A DNA stretch of 35,298 nt from Stentor coeruleus. Taxonomy: Eukaryota; Ciliophora; Heterotrichea; Heterotrichida; Stentoridae. The translations under genes and the position numbers were made by a program. The notes beneath the pieces were generated by a model. The model was not told the origin of the DNA and did not search any database. It saw only the letters and a list, made by a program, of their open reading frames with translations. The stretch covers positions 1-35,298 of the forward strand of contig MPUH01000778.1 in assembly GCA_001970955.1 (NCBI GenBank), read 5' to 3'. Positions 9,755 through 18,039 of the stretch are shown in pieces; position 1 is the first letter of the stretch; every line of letters starts with the position of its first letter.

Positions 9755-10138
9755 TTTTTTGTGACCAAGATGATGTTCTTTTTTTGTCCTTTTGAGGGTC
9801 TTCAGGAAGTTTTGGTATTTTTAAATGAAATTCTGAAAATTCTGGAGCTGAAGTTTTGATTACATTTAAAGAAGAATTAATTTATACAATATGTGCAGTG
9901 TCCAGAGACTCTTTAAAAGGGAATTGAAGGGCTTTGTTTGTTACTTGAATATCTTCAGACCCAGAGTTATTGAAAGAAGTGAGTTTTGAAATCTTTTAAT
10001 CTGCTGAGAGGACAGAAGTTGCTGAATTTTGTTGTTGGCCATACGAAGCTGGGATTCCAACTATTTTATTTTTAAGTCTTTTTGATGTATGATGCTTTGC
10101 AATGATTCGATTGCTGAATTTTGTCCTCCTGAAGACAT
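9755..10138 (-). pseudogene. Decayed leucine-zipper protein gene
   Basis: A start ATG (10138-10136) opens a helical N-terminus containing IESLQSIIHQKDLKIK, then TAG where CAG would restore a heptad, then LESQLRMANNKIQQLL. After a one-base shift the next frame gives ALQFPFKESLDTAHIV and, further on, LKIPKLPEDPQKDKK. The reading may continue in another frame (NTFESLSSKLEDIFF) to about 9662, overlapping the start of the TPI pseudogene. A short parallel coiled coil at the N-terminus is the only recognisable element; it recalls N-terminal dimerisation zippers of kinases such as cGMP-dependent kinase, but there is no kinase sequence here, so that is a guess. Confidence 0.5.
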
Positions 10139-10328
10139 ATTTTCAAAGGAAAGAAAATATAGAGCTGAGAGGGACGGTATTAAAAATATTGTGTAAAGTC
10201 TGCTCTGTATGCACTTATTCAAATATTATCTAAGTTTTTTCAATAGCAATAAAAAAATTGAAAAAATTTCATCTTATATTACTTCAATATAAAGTTAATT
10301 CAGTGGCTTTTTTCATTATAAAAATTCA

Positions 10329-10652
10329 ATGAAACTTGTAAGATTTTTGATGAAATTGGCCAATGAGACTGTGACGATTGAACTTAAAAATGGTACTGTA
10401 GTCCAAGGAACAATAATCGGCGTCGACATTAATATGAACACCCATTTAAAGACTGTCAAATTGACCTTGAAAAAGAAAAATCCCATTTTGATGGACCACT
10501 TGACAATAAGAGGTAATAATATTAGACTTTTTATCCTTCCTGACAGTCTCCCACTTGAGACTTTATTAGTTGATGATGCTACTAAAGTTAAAGCCAAAGC
10601 ACCAAAAGCTAAAGTCAAGTCAGTCACAAAAACAACAACTAAGCCTAGATAA
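10329..10652 (+). CDS. SNRPD1: Small nuclear ribonucleoprotein Sm D1
   Basis: The 107-aa product is clearly SmD1, one of seven Sm proteins forming the ring around the Sm site of U1, U2, U4 and U5 snRNA. The N-terminus [10 protein letters not shown] is nearly identical to other eukaryotes, as are [11 protein letters not shown], the Sm1 segment with MNTHLK (residues 36-41), IRGNNIR (Sm2, 60-66) and [15 protein letters not shown]. The start follows directly from this conservation. The tail is unusual: human SmD1 ends in a long Arg-Gly repeat, but here residues 82-107 are Lys/Ala/Thr-rich ([20 protein letters not shown]) and contain no RG dipeptide. It ends in TAA, 12 bases from the stop of the convergent sorting nexin gene. 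Confidence 0.95.
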   Translation: MKLVRFLMKLANETVTIELKNGTVVQGTIIGVDINMNTHLKTVKLTLKKKNPILMDHLTIRGNNIRLFILPDSLPLETLLVDDATKVKAKAPKAKVKSVTKTTTKPR

Positions 10653-10664
10653 TCTTCTTCATAT

Positions 10665-11828
10665 TTAAACACTTAATTTATTGTATGCTTCTCTCCAAAT
10701 TTCACTGATCTTTTCAGTGAGTTCATACTTGTATTCTATTAATTGTTGGCTGATTAGATTGCTAAGATAAACTTTTTCTTGATTGAATTTGATGATTTCT
10801 TTGTTTAAATCCTGGTTGATTTCTCTGAGATCATACTGGCTAGAAAGATTTCTATCACTTTTAATTTTATCTCTTCGTTCCAGTGCTTCCAGCAAGCCAA
10901 AGCAGATTCTTTTGCAGTTTTCCATTTCCTGACCTACAAGTTCTTTTAGTTTATCAAAACTGTTTTTATGAGCATCTGAAATGCATTGATGAGTTTCAGC
11001 TAAAATCTTGAGCTTTTCAGACAGTCCATCCTTTTCAACTTTTCCCATATTTTCATAGGCTTTGCTCAATGCTATATTACTAGCAATCTCATTTTCCTCA
11101 CATGTTACCAAATTCCTTCCTTGGGTGCACAAAGTTTCTTGCTGCTGATACAAAAGCTTGATTTCATTTCGATGATTAGAAAACTCGAAATCTCCTCCAT
11201 CATGGGTTATGTTTGATTCTGAAGATATATACCCTGAGACAAGGCTTGTTATAGATGTACTCCATTCTGAAATTACCCCATACCACCCTTTATTACTTTC
11301 AGATTTTTTCATTCTTAAATGAAAGTTGATGTCATCATCTTTTAAAAAGCTGTGCAAATCAGGACTCTTAGAAAGCTTAGGGTGATTTATAATTCTTTGT
11401 AAAAATTTCTCAAGGCCAAATCTCCTGAACTTGTAAAATAAGATATCTTGGCTGCTCCAGTATCCAATGACACCTTCCTTTTCAGGTAATGCTGGGGTAG
11501 CACAAGCAGGGTAGTGAATGCTAAGCTCATTGCGAAGCCAAACAAACTCTTTGTATCTATGCTGTGCAATAGTTGTGTTTCCTTCAATAATTGGGTAAAT
11601 GAAGTAGCCATCACGGCCTTCTTTAACTTTTTGAGGCTCGCCTATAGTTATATTTTTGATTTCTGCGTAAAAAAGTTGTGGTTTTTCATCAAATTCAGAT
11701 TCTTCAAATAGACCACGCCTGTTTCTGCTTATTGAAAGACTAGATTCTTGCTTTCTTTCTTCTTCTAAATCTGAAATATCAGAGCCTGATGAGCTTCTCA
11801 TATTATTATTGCCAATCCATAATATCAA
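10665..11828 (-). CDS. Sorting nexin, PX and BAR-like domains
   Basis: This 387-aa protein has an acidic/Ser-rich N-terminus (1-50), a PX domain at ~52-165 and a helical C-terminus at ~180-387 that fits a BAR domain. PX landmarks are RYKEF at 91-95 (usual R-R/Y-x-x-F), the proline loop PALPEK at 112-117 and FRRFGLEKFLQRIINHP at 134-150. PX domains bind phosphatidylinositol 3-phosphate, and PX-BAR nexins shape or sort endosomal membranes (SNX1/2/Vps5 or SNX4/7/30 types). The layout of an acidic N-terminus, PX and then BAR supports that class but not a specific orthologue. A second in-frame Met at residue 10 could be the true start because the first nine residues are not conserved-looking. It has no membrane segment. 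Confidence 0.85.
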   Translation of the reverse strand: MILWIGNNNMRSSSGSDISDLEEERKQESSLSISRNRRGLFEESEFDEKPQLFYAEIKNITIGEPQKVKEGRDGYFIYPIIEGNTTIAQHRYKEFVWLRNELSIHYPACATPALPEKEGVIGYWSSQDILFYKFRRFGLEKFLQRIINHPKLSKSPDLHSFLKDDDINFHLRMKKSESNKGWYGVISEWSTSITSLVSGYISSESNITHDGGDFEFSNHRNEIKLLYQQQETLCTQGRNLVTCEENEIASNIALSKAYENMGKVEKDGLSEKLKILAETHQCISDAHKNSFDKLKELVGQEMENCKRICFGLLEALERRDKIKSDRNLSSQYDLREINQDLNKEIIKFNQEKVYLSNLISQQLIEYKYELTEKISEIWREAYNKLSV

Positions 11829-12733
11829 AAGCTTAAGTCTAACAAGAGAAATTTATACTTAAATAATTTTTAGGAAGATAAACCATTTAAGTTTTAGAGT
11901 ATGATATATTTTGGATTAGCTTAATTTAAGTTATAATTTTAATCATTATGAAATAGGATTTTTGTAATATTTAAATAATATATTTAGAAGTAAGTGCATT
12001 AAACTTTGATTTTTATAAGAAAAAAATAATTTGAGCTGGAAATAATCAAATTTAATTGCTTAAGTATTTTAGCTAAGAAAAATAGCTTGAAGTAAAGTTA
12101 ATAGAATAATTGTTTTCAAAAGTATATCAAAAAGTTTCTAAATTTGTAAGTAAATAAAACAGCTAATTTTTAAAGATGCATAATTTAATATAAGAACTTT
12201 AGATTTTATCGATTTGAATTCCTATCGAAAGCGTGAGCAATTATTTATTTCTTATAATAATAAGAATAATTAGTTAGCCAAGTAATAATTACATTCGCTA
12301 TTCATTAGTAAATAAGGGATTGAGCCCTGATAAAACTTTTTATTGTATAAAGAAAGTATGATGCTTTCTTAAGCACCTTTTCTCTCTTTAGTTAAACATG
12401 ATATTATTTTGGCGAAGCAATGATAAATTTATCGCTATAAGTTTGTCAGAGTGATTAAGTATAAAAAAAATCTAAATAAACCCTCTGAGCTTTTGATTTC
12501 TACCACAGGCAATATAAATCGTGCTACTATAAAAAGCGTGACTTTTATTAAAATTTGGTTTCAAGAAACTCCTAGAAGCGTAGTTTTGATATGTTATAAT
12601 TCTTATCAATTCTTATGAATTGAAATAAAGGAAGCAAATTGAGTTTTTTATTTTCTAGTTGCTTTAGGAATATAATATAGTAATTTACCCAATGTCAGAT
12701 CAAATTCTATCAGATTTTTAATGGTGTTAATAA
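11829..12733. other. Intergenic region
   Basis: No intact gene is seen in 0.9 kb. A roughly 40-codon open stretch on the plus strand near 12509-12620 (includes KSVTFIKIWFQETPRSV) may be a gene fragment but is too short to claim. The last part serves as upstream region of the gene at 12734. An earlier ATG at 12721 is out of frame with that gene. Confidence 0.4.
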
Positions 12734-13915
12734 ATGGTATATTTTGTACTACTCCTCGGCTTGGCACAGTCACTCAAAAGGTTTTCTATGGAAATGAGTG
12801 AGGAATCTGGAAAATTTAGTGAATGGCAGACGATGGAACATGTGAAATCATTCCATTCTATTACCCTTCAAGTTGGCCAGCCTCCCCAAAATCTTTCAGC
12901 TGTCGTTCTTATGGACGGCAAACGTGAATTGATGATTGCCTCAGTCAAAGGAGCCAACCCAAGTCGCGTTGAACTTTATAACTCTACAGCTTCATCAAGC
13001 TACGTTAGACTTGATTCAAACAAATGGTATGGCGATGATAAAGCAATCCTTGCTTGTGATAAGGTCTCATTTGGGAAGATGGCTGCTGCAAACCAAACTT
13101 TTGTGGTTGTGAGTCTCAACTCAAAGTCTAAATTTGATAGAGCTGCCTTACCACTTTGGTATGACAGTAAAAATGACAGTACAAACTTTTTGAACAGCTT
13201 GAAAAACAGTGGGGCTGTCAATGTTAATGCATTTACTGTTGATTTTGAAAATAATCTTTTGACAATTGGATCAAGAGAAGAAGAGAGTCGCAAGCCAGAA
13301 GATGCCATTACTTTTAAATTAGCAGTTGATACCTGGACTGCTGATTTTGCTACAATTTCAGTTAAAGGATCTAATGTAGCCTCCAACAACAAAGTAAACT
13401 TTGCTTTGGAACAAGAAGATATTTCAGGACCTTATGATGAAGTTAATCTCTTCAAATCTTTGGCTGGAACTAACAAAACCTGTGACACCGGTGCATCAAC
13501 ATGCGAATGCTCAGAAGACTTCAAAGGTTTCCCAGCCCTTGAATTCAACTTTAGTGGTGTAATTTTCACTGTTGAACCTCGTGATTACTTTTCTTACAAT
13601 AATGGAACATGCACTTTCAGAGTATCTGACAGTGGCCAATGGACTTTAGGTGCCCCTATCTTTGAAGAATATCTTTCAATATTCGATGGGGATCAAGGAA
13701 CTGCAACTTTCTATAGATATCATGAAATCAAGAAGGAAGAAGAGACTCCTAAGCCAGCTGAAGAAACTGAAGAAGAAGTAGAAGAAGAGAGCAGTAGTGA
13801 TGGATGGATTATATTTGCATATATTCTCTTGATTCTTTTGATCATCCTTGCTGTTGGTGTTCTTATTTATTGTCGTTGCATGAAAGCAGCCACTGATTAC
13901 ACCAAAGTAGTTTAG
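12734..13915 (+). CDS. Inactive aspartic-protease-like type I membrane protein
   Basis: The 393-aa protein has a signal peptide (MVYFVLLLGLAQS), an extracellular/lumenal pepsin-like domain (~40-330), an acidic Glu/Pro-rich stalk (333-356), one membrane helix (~358-379) and a short basic Cys-containing tail. Pepsin family (A1) landmarks are VGQPPQ at 47-52 for VGTPPQ, TIGS at 177-180, SGP at 231-233 after the second active-site position and WTLGAPIFEEYLSIFD at 303-318 for the W-x-LG-x-x-F-x-x-Y-x-x-F-D block. Both catalytic motifs are lost: DTGSS is replaced by MDGKR (60-64) and the second DTGTS by ALEQE (224-228). It therefore cannot work as an aspartic protease and may be a binding or surface protein. 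Several N-x-S/T sites and paired Cys fit a secreted ectodomain. Codon use and frame look like an active gene. Confidence 0.75.
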   Translation: MVYFVLLLGLAQSLKRFSMEMSEESGKFSEWQTMEHVKSFHSITLQVGQPPQNLSAVVLMDGKRELMIASVKGANPSRVELYNSTASSSYVRLDSNKWYGDDKAILACDKVSFGKMAAANQTFVVVSLNSKSKFDRAALPLWYDSKNDSTNFLNSLKNSGAVNVNAFTVDFENNLLTIGSREEESRKPEDAITFKLAVDTWTADFATISVKGSNVASNNKVNFALEQEDISGPYDEVNLFKSLAGTNKTCDTGASTCECSEDFKGFPALEFNFSGVIFTVEPRDYFSYNNGTCTFRVSDSGQWTLGAPIFEEYLSIFDGDQGTATFYRYHEIKKEEETPKPAEETEEEVEEESSSDGWIIFAYILLILLIILAVGVLIYCRCMKAATDYTKVV

Positions 13916-14304
13916 ATTAGTTGAATAGTTTTAAGGAAAATTTATGGAATTAAACTTGAAATAAAAAGGCTATGCTAGAATTTTTGGGAAAGTGTTTAAT
14001 TTTTATTGACTAATTTATGATATTTAAGTAAAAAGATTCTTGATAGCATTAAAGCTAATTACATTTATAAAATAATTTTAGTATATAATCTATATCACAA
14101 TCTTATATTTAATTGTGCTGGCTGCTAAATAATTGATAATCAAAGATTATTATAATTGAAATTAATAAAGCTTCAACTCGCAACTATTTTAAAAGCATAT
14201 CCTTTATAAATATTGATTTTCTTCTTCAACTCGCAACTATTTTAAAAGCATATCCTTTATAAATATTGATTTTCTTTTATACTTTATATATCGATAAATC
14301 ATAA
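13916..14304. other. Intergenic region before the kinase gene
   Basis: AT-rich spacer with no coding signal. It ends in a 53-bp exact tandem duplication, 28 bases before the kinase ATG, so the kinase promoter or 5' UTR is probably inside or next to the repeat. Confidence 0.4.
14171..14276. repeat. 53-bp tandem duplication, two identical copies
   Basis: Copies are 14171-14223 and 14224-14276, both starting CTTCAACTCGCAACTATTTT and ending GATTTTCTT. They are identical, so the event is recent or the assembly has doubled it. It sits directly upstream of the kinase start at 14305. Confidence 0.9.
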
Positions 14305-15672
14305 ATGGGTGGGAGAACAAGTATTTTCGATATTTGCAAAGGTAGTCCAAGTAAAAAGAGCCAAGTAGCAAGTCCAGAACCAGAAAGTTTGCAAAGCAAG
14401 TCCTTAGGCTTATCAGAAGACTCAATAAGCACGCCAAATGGTTACAAATATTTTTCCCAGCAAGAAGAGAAAAATCTTTCAGTAAAATACCAAAATACTC
14501 TTTTGCATACTATCAAAGCTCCAGAAAAGTGGCAGACTAGTGAGATAATTGGCCAAGGGAGTTTTGGCCAAGTCTTATTTGCTGCAAATACAGAAACTGG
14601 CAATCTCATGGCATTAAAAGAAATCCCAATAATTGAGTTTTCTTATAGCTCAGCGCATGAACGTATTAAAGAAATTCAAGAAGAAGTCGAAATATTAAGC
14701 AAACTCAGTCATAAAAATATAGTCAGATATCTAGGTACCAAACGAGATGATAGATACTTAAGGATTTTCATGGAGTATGTCGCAGGTGGGAGCATATCAA
14801 CACTTTTGCACAAGTATGGGAAATTTAATGAAACTTTAATGCGAGTATATGCTCAGCAAATCCTCCAAGGCTTAGAATATCTGCATTATAATAAAATCAT
14901 ACATAGGGACATTAAAGGGGCAAATGTCCTGGTTGGTAATGATGGGGTTTGCAAACTTGCTGACTTCGGCTCTGCTAAGCGGATTATAAGTGTTGAAGAC
15001 CGCTCGCAATTTACATCTTTGAAAGGAACGACTAACTGGATGGCACCTGAAGTTATGAGACAAGAAGGTCATGGGAGATTTGCTGATATATGGAGCTTAG
15101 GGTGCTTGTTAGTAGAAATGGCTACTGGTAAGCCTCCGTGGTATTATAAAACTAACCAAATCGCAGTTTTCATGCATGTTTGCACAACAGATGAAACTCC
15201 TGAACTCCCTAATGAACTTTCACAAACTGCTAAAGATTTCATTTCGTCATGTTTTCGACGCAGACCATGTGACAGGCCAAATGTTTGTAAGCTTTTAAGT
15301 CATCCTTTTATCAAAAACATTGGCAATCAAAGAGTTGAATTCCCGCTTTGTAGAAGTGAAGAACACTACAACTCTTTCAGCACAAAATTCTCATCAACTG
15401 ACAAATGTCATGGAAAAGTTTCAGTTGCTTCTATTGTTGACTCAACTTTTGAAGCAGATTTTGAGCCGATTGAAAGAAGAGTGAAGAGAAATTCTATTGA
15501 GAATTTTGAGAATATGAATCCTGAGCATGCAGTTAAATCTCCTTTTAATGACATTATAACAACAGTTAAGTTTAAAATAGACAAAAAAGTGCCGGTAGCA
15601 GAAATATGCTTGAGGAGGTTCAGTTTGGATAGCAACGAAAGCGAAAGTAATTCAAAGCCAGACTTAGAATAG
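14305..15672 (+). CDS. MAPKKK-like (STE11-type) Ser/Thr protein kinase
   Basis: The 455-aa protein has a complete kinase domain at ~76-336: glycine loop GQGSFGQV (83-90), K105 in MALKE, alpha-C glutamate near 127, HRDIKGANVL (200-209), DFG (220-222), GTTNWMAPEV (241-250) and DIWSLGC (261-267). ALKE, the GS/TP loop and DIKGAN..V are typical of STE11/MAPKKK kinases, close to plant ANP/NPK1 and fungal Ste11/Bck1. All catalytic residues are present, so it should be active, phosphorylating a MAPKK or similar target. The N-terminus MGGRTS fits the N-myristoylation pattern M-G-x-x-x-S, with Cys11 as a possible palmitoylation site, suggesting membrane anchoring. The regions flanking the kinase domain are Ser-rich and unrecognised. 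It ends in TAG, 17 bases from the stop of the decayed gene opposite. Confidence 0.9.
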   Translation: MGGRTSIFDICKGSPSKKSQVASPEPESLQSKSLGLSEDSISTPNGYKYFSQQEEKNLSVKYQNTLLHTIKAPEKWQTSEIIGQGSFGQVLFAANTETGNLMALKEIPIIEFSYSSAHERIKEIQEEVEILSKLSHKNIVRYLGTKRDDRYLRIFMEYVAGGSISTLLHKYGKFNETLMRVYAQQILQGLEYLHYNKIIHRDIKGANVLVGNDGVCKLADFGSAKRIISVEDRSQFTSLKGTTNWMAPEVMRQEGHGRFADIWSLGCLLVEMATGKPPWYYKTNQIAVFMHVCTTDETPELPNELSQTAKDFISSCFRRRPCDRPNVCKLLSHPFIKNIGNQRVEFPLCRSEEHYNSFSTKFSSTDKCHGKVSVASIVDSTFEADFEPIERRVKRNSIENFENMNPEHAVKSPFNDIITTVKFKIDKKVPVAEICLRRFSLDSNESESNSKPDLE

Positions 15673-15689
15673 CTCACAAATTTGAGATG

Positions 15690-16379
15690 CTACTTTAATA
15701 ATAATACTGAATATTTTAAGTTATCTAACTGAAAGAATTTCTTATTTCCTTTGAGGCGAAGAGTCTGCTTAATTTGAGAGGTTGTTTTTAGCTCCTTTCC
15801 TAGAAGATCACAGTATTGTGGCTTATTTAATTTAATCAACTCACGCATTTTATACGTAATTTTATCAATCTCCTTTTGCTCATTTACTTTTTTCTCTTCA
15901 ATTCATCTGCTTGATATCTTGCTTTAATTTTTTTAATATACTTTTAATAAGCTTTAATCCTATAATAAAGTCATATAAATATGAAAGAGGAAATGGTGGA
16001 AAATAAAAATGACAAAATAATTTTTAGACAGATCTACGACATAAATACTTAAACAAAAATTCTTATACTTTTTCAAAAGCCAAGACTACCAAATCTTCAA
16101 TAATTATCATGAAGTTAGCAAGTCTGACTTCAGAGAAACTATGATATTATTTGAGAACTACTATCAAAAATTATCTATGAAGTTAGCAAGTCTGACTTCA
16201 TAGAAACTATGATATTATTTGAGAACTACTATCAAAAATAAGGTACTATTTTAGAAATTTATATTATGGGAATATGCTGGGATATTTTTATGTAGAATAG
16301 TCCCAGTATAAAAATTAATTTAAGCTATATCTTGATCAAAGGGAACTATTTAATTCATAAATTCTTGGTAATCATTCAT
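15690..16379 (-). pseudogene. Decayed gene of unknown family
   Basis: Minus-strand coding-like sequence runs from an ATG at 16379 (DYQEF, VPFDQDIA, INFYTGTILHKN) through SEVRLANF, MIIIEDLVVLAFEK and EFLFKYLCRRSV, then PPFPLSYLYDF and LIKSILKKLKQDIKQMN, to a well-preserved C-terminal 65 codons ending in TAG at 15690 (includes MRELIKLNKPQYCDLLGKEL). It is broken by at least four in-frame TAA codons and a one-base shift near 15890-15905. Two of the TAA codons fall where Gln (CAA) would read naturally. The C-terminus is so well kept that inactivation may be recent. No family is recognised; the middle has a possible helical hydrophobic stretch. A 67-68 bp duplication lies inside it. Confidence 0.55.
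16104..16238. repeat. 67/68-bp tandem duplication, two copies
   Basis: Copy 1 is 16104-16170 and copy 2 is 16171-16238, sharing GAAGTTAGCAAGTCTGACTT. They differ by a one-base insertion and one substitution. The duplication is inside the decayed minus-strand gene and repeats part of its coding sequence (SEVRLANF), so it is an extra lesion in that gene. Confidence 0.9.
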
Positions 16380-16447
16380 CTCCTCTAGTTTACATATTCC
16401 ACAAATACTATAAATTAAACTCAAAATATATTATCTAGTTACTAATT

Positions 16448-17173
16448 TTAACTTTCTTTCGTTGATGATTTATATCTTATAGGCTTGCTTGGTCTTAATT
16501 TGCACTTTTCTAAAGCACTTTGAGCTAGGATGCCAATTTTTTCATCAGTGTCGACATTTAAATCTTCCCAATTACTTTCTTCTGATATATTATGTAAATG
16601 GGCAAGAGAAGTATCTTTGCTATAAAACTCTGGGGATACATTCAAAGCTGCAGACTCAACAGTTTTGTAGTAGACTTTTTTTATTTTGTTGCGAATTGGA
16701 GATTTTGATAAGCTTTTTCTATCCACTTCCCAGCTATATATTATTTCTTTATCTGAAAGCCATTTATCAACAAGCCTCTCAAACCTATCTTTAGGGGTAA
16801 ATTTCATATGAGCTTGAATTTCCTTCTCTTTGTTCCTAGTCCTAAAATCATTAGTTGGACTAAATATTGGTTGCAAGTCGAAAATTGTATTTTTTGAAAA
16901 GGCGTCATGAATTCTAGCTTTTGAATCACGAGGTTTTAATCTCATTCTGCTTTCTCCTAAGTACTTTGAGTATTGAACTTGCTCTCGGTTGTATATTGGA
17001 ACTGGATTTGTGGCTAGGTCAAAAACTCTTTTAATTATTCGAACTTTATATTTTTTTAAGAGCTTTTCTCGCATTTTCTGTTGAACTTGCAAAGTTCGGG
17101 AAGACTTTTCAATTTCGTTTATTAGTGCTTTTGACTTCTTCTGTTTGCTATTATGCAAATATGAATTATACAT
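16448..17173 (-). CDS. Hypothetical basic protein
   Basis: I do not recognise this 241-aa protein. It is rich in Lys, Arg and Ser, with a strongly basic helix at ~30-50 (QQKMREKLLKKYKVRIIKR), a conserved-looking central stretch (DAFSKNTIFDLQPIFSP near 89-105; RFERLVDKWLSDKEIIYSW near 132-150) and no membrane segment or signal peptide. Ser-Pro sites (SKSPIR, NVSPEF) suggest phosphorylation. The frame is intact, the start is followed by an ordinary codon mix, and it ends in TAA. A cytoskeleton-associated role would be typical for such ciliate proteins, but there is no direct evidence. Confidence 0.7.
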   Translation of the reverse strand: MYNSYLHNSKQKKSKALINEIEKSSRTLQVQQKMREKLLKKYKVRIIKRVFDLATNPVPIYNREQVQYSKYLGESRMRLKPRDSKARIHDAFSKNTIFDLQPIFSPTNDFRTRNKEKEIQAHMKFTPKDRFERLVDKWLSDKEIIYSWEVDRKSLSKSPIRNKIKKVYYKTVESAALNVSPEFYSKDTSLAHLHNISEESNWEDLNVDTDEKIGILAQSALEKCKLRPSKPIRYKSSTKES

Positions 17174-18039
17174 TTATTGTTAGGAATATGCTTTCACTAA
17201 TAGGATTTGAAAATTTAAAATAAGAGGATAACAGTTTTTAATAAATGGTAGATTCTTAAACTAGATGGATTTTTGTAAGTTGAAATAAGATTTAAGATTG
17301 ATTGAAAATTATTGATGATGATAAAATTTTTTATGCAAGTACTCAGAATTAACCTTTACTCATTTATAGTTTGAGATTGGCACTTAAAGTTTAAAAATCC
17401 ATAAGGATATATTGTCTTGCCTATTTCAAATATAAAATTGGTGGTCTAGGTACAATTTTAGAGATAGATGAGTGCTGTTTAGTCAAAAGAAAAAATAAAT
17501 AAGGCCTTATAAGTCTAAGTATGAATCTTTAGTGGAATCAATAGAATTAATTAGATGGAATATTTTTTAGAAGTTCTCCTGATAGAATAAGAGAAACTTT
17601 TTTTGAATTTTATTCTCCAAATAGAAAAGAAAACAACAAATTCCAAGTGAGAACTAGATGATAAAGCTTGCTTTAATAGACCAGTTTTTAAATGATCAGG
17701 GATGGAAAATATGCATGCCAAAATATCAGATCATTTATACTTATTCTTAAAAACTTTTTTATCAATAGTAATTAAATTTTAATTATACCCTTTAAAATAG
17801 CACATACTTTAATTAATTATAAGATCTCAATATTTTTATGCATTGCAAGCTAATATAAAAAGTGATAAATAATATTGTATAGCTTAAGCTGAATTTCATT
17901 ATTACTGATTAAACTTTTGGCATATTTAAAAAAGAAATAATTTAAGTGTAATAAAATTAGGATAAAGTTTTTAAGCTCTAACAAAGTAATATTAGCATAC
18001 TATAAAAAGTAAATAAGTTTTAAATATATTTAAAGTTTA
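17174..18039. other. Intergenic region with a weak gene fragment
   Basis: No intact gene. On the plus strand at about 17508-17660 two short open frames read like protein (KYESLVESIELIRWNIF, then after stops SSPDRIRETFFEFYSPNRK). They may be a decayed fragment of one gene. The rest is AT-rich with nothing recognisable. Confidence 0.35.

Noticed and set aside
10316..10672. 118-aa minus-strand ORF
   Set aside because: It is antisense to the strongly conserved SmD1 gene and has no independent support.
13000..13392. 130-aa minus-strand ORF
   Set aside because: Shadow of the aspartic-protease-like gene on the plus strand.
14171..14276. CRISPR-like repeats
   Set aside because: Only two directly abutting copies without spacers, in a eukaryotic genome.
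15873..15887. A 15-base GT...AG stretch (minus strand) in the decayed gene, resembling an intron
   Set aside because: Removing it leaves the flanking frames out of register by one base, so it does not repair the gene.
451..16379. Idea that UAA/UAG mean Gln, because in-frame TAR often sits at Gln-like positions in broken genes
   Set aside because: All intact genes use TAA or TAG as terminators and have none inside; the broken genes also contain TGA and frameshifts, so they are pseudogenes.
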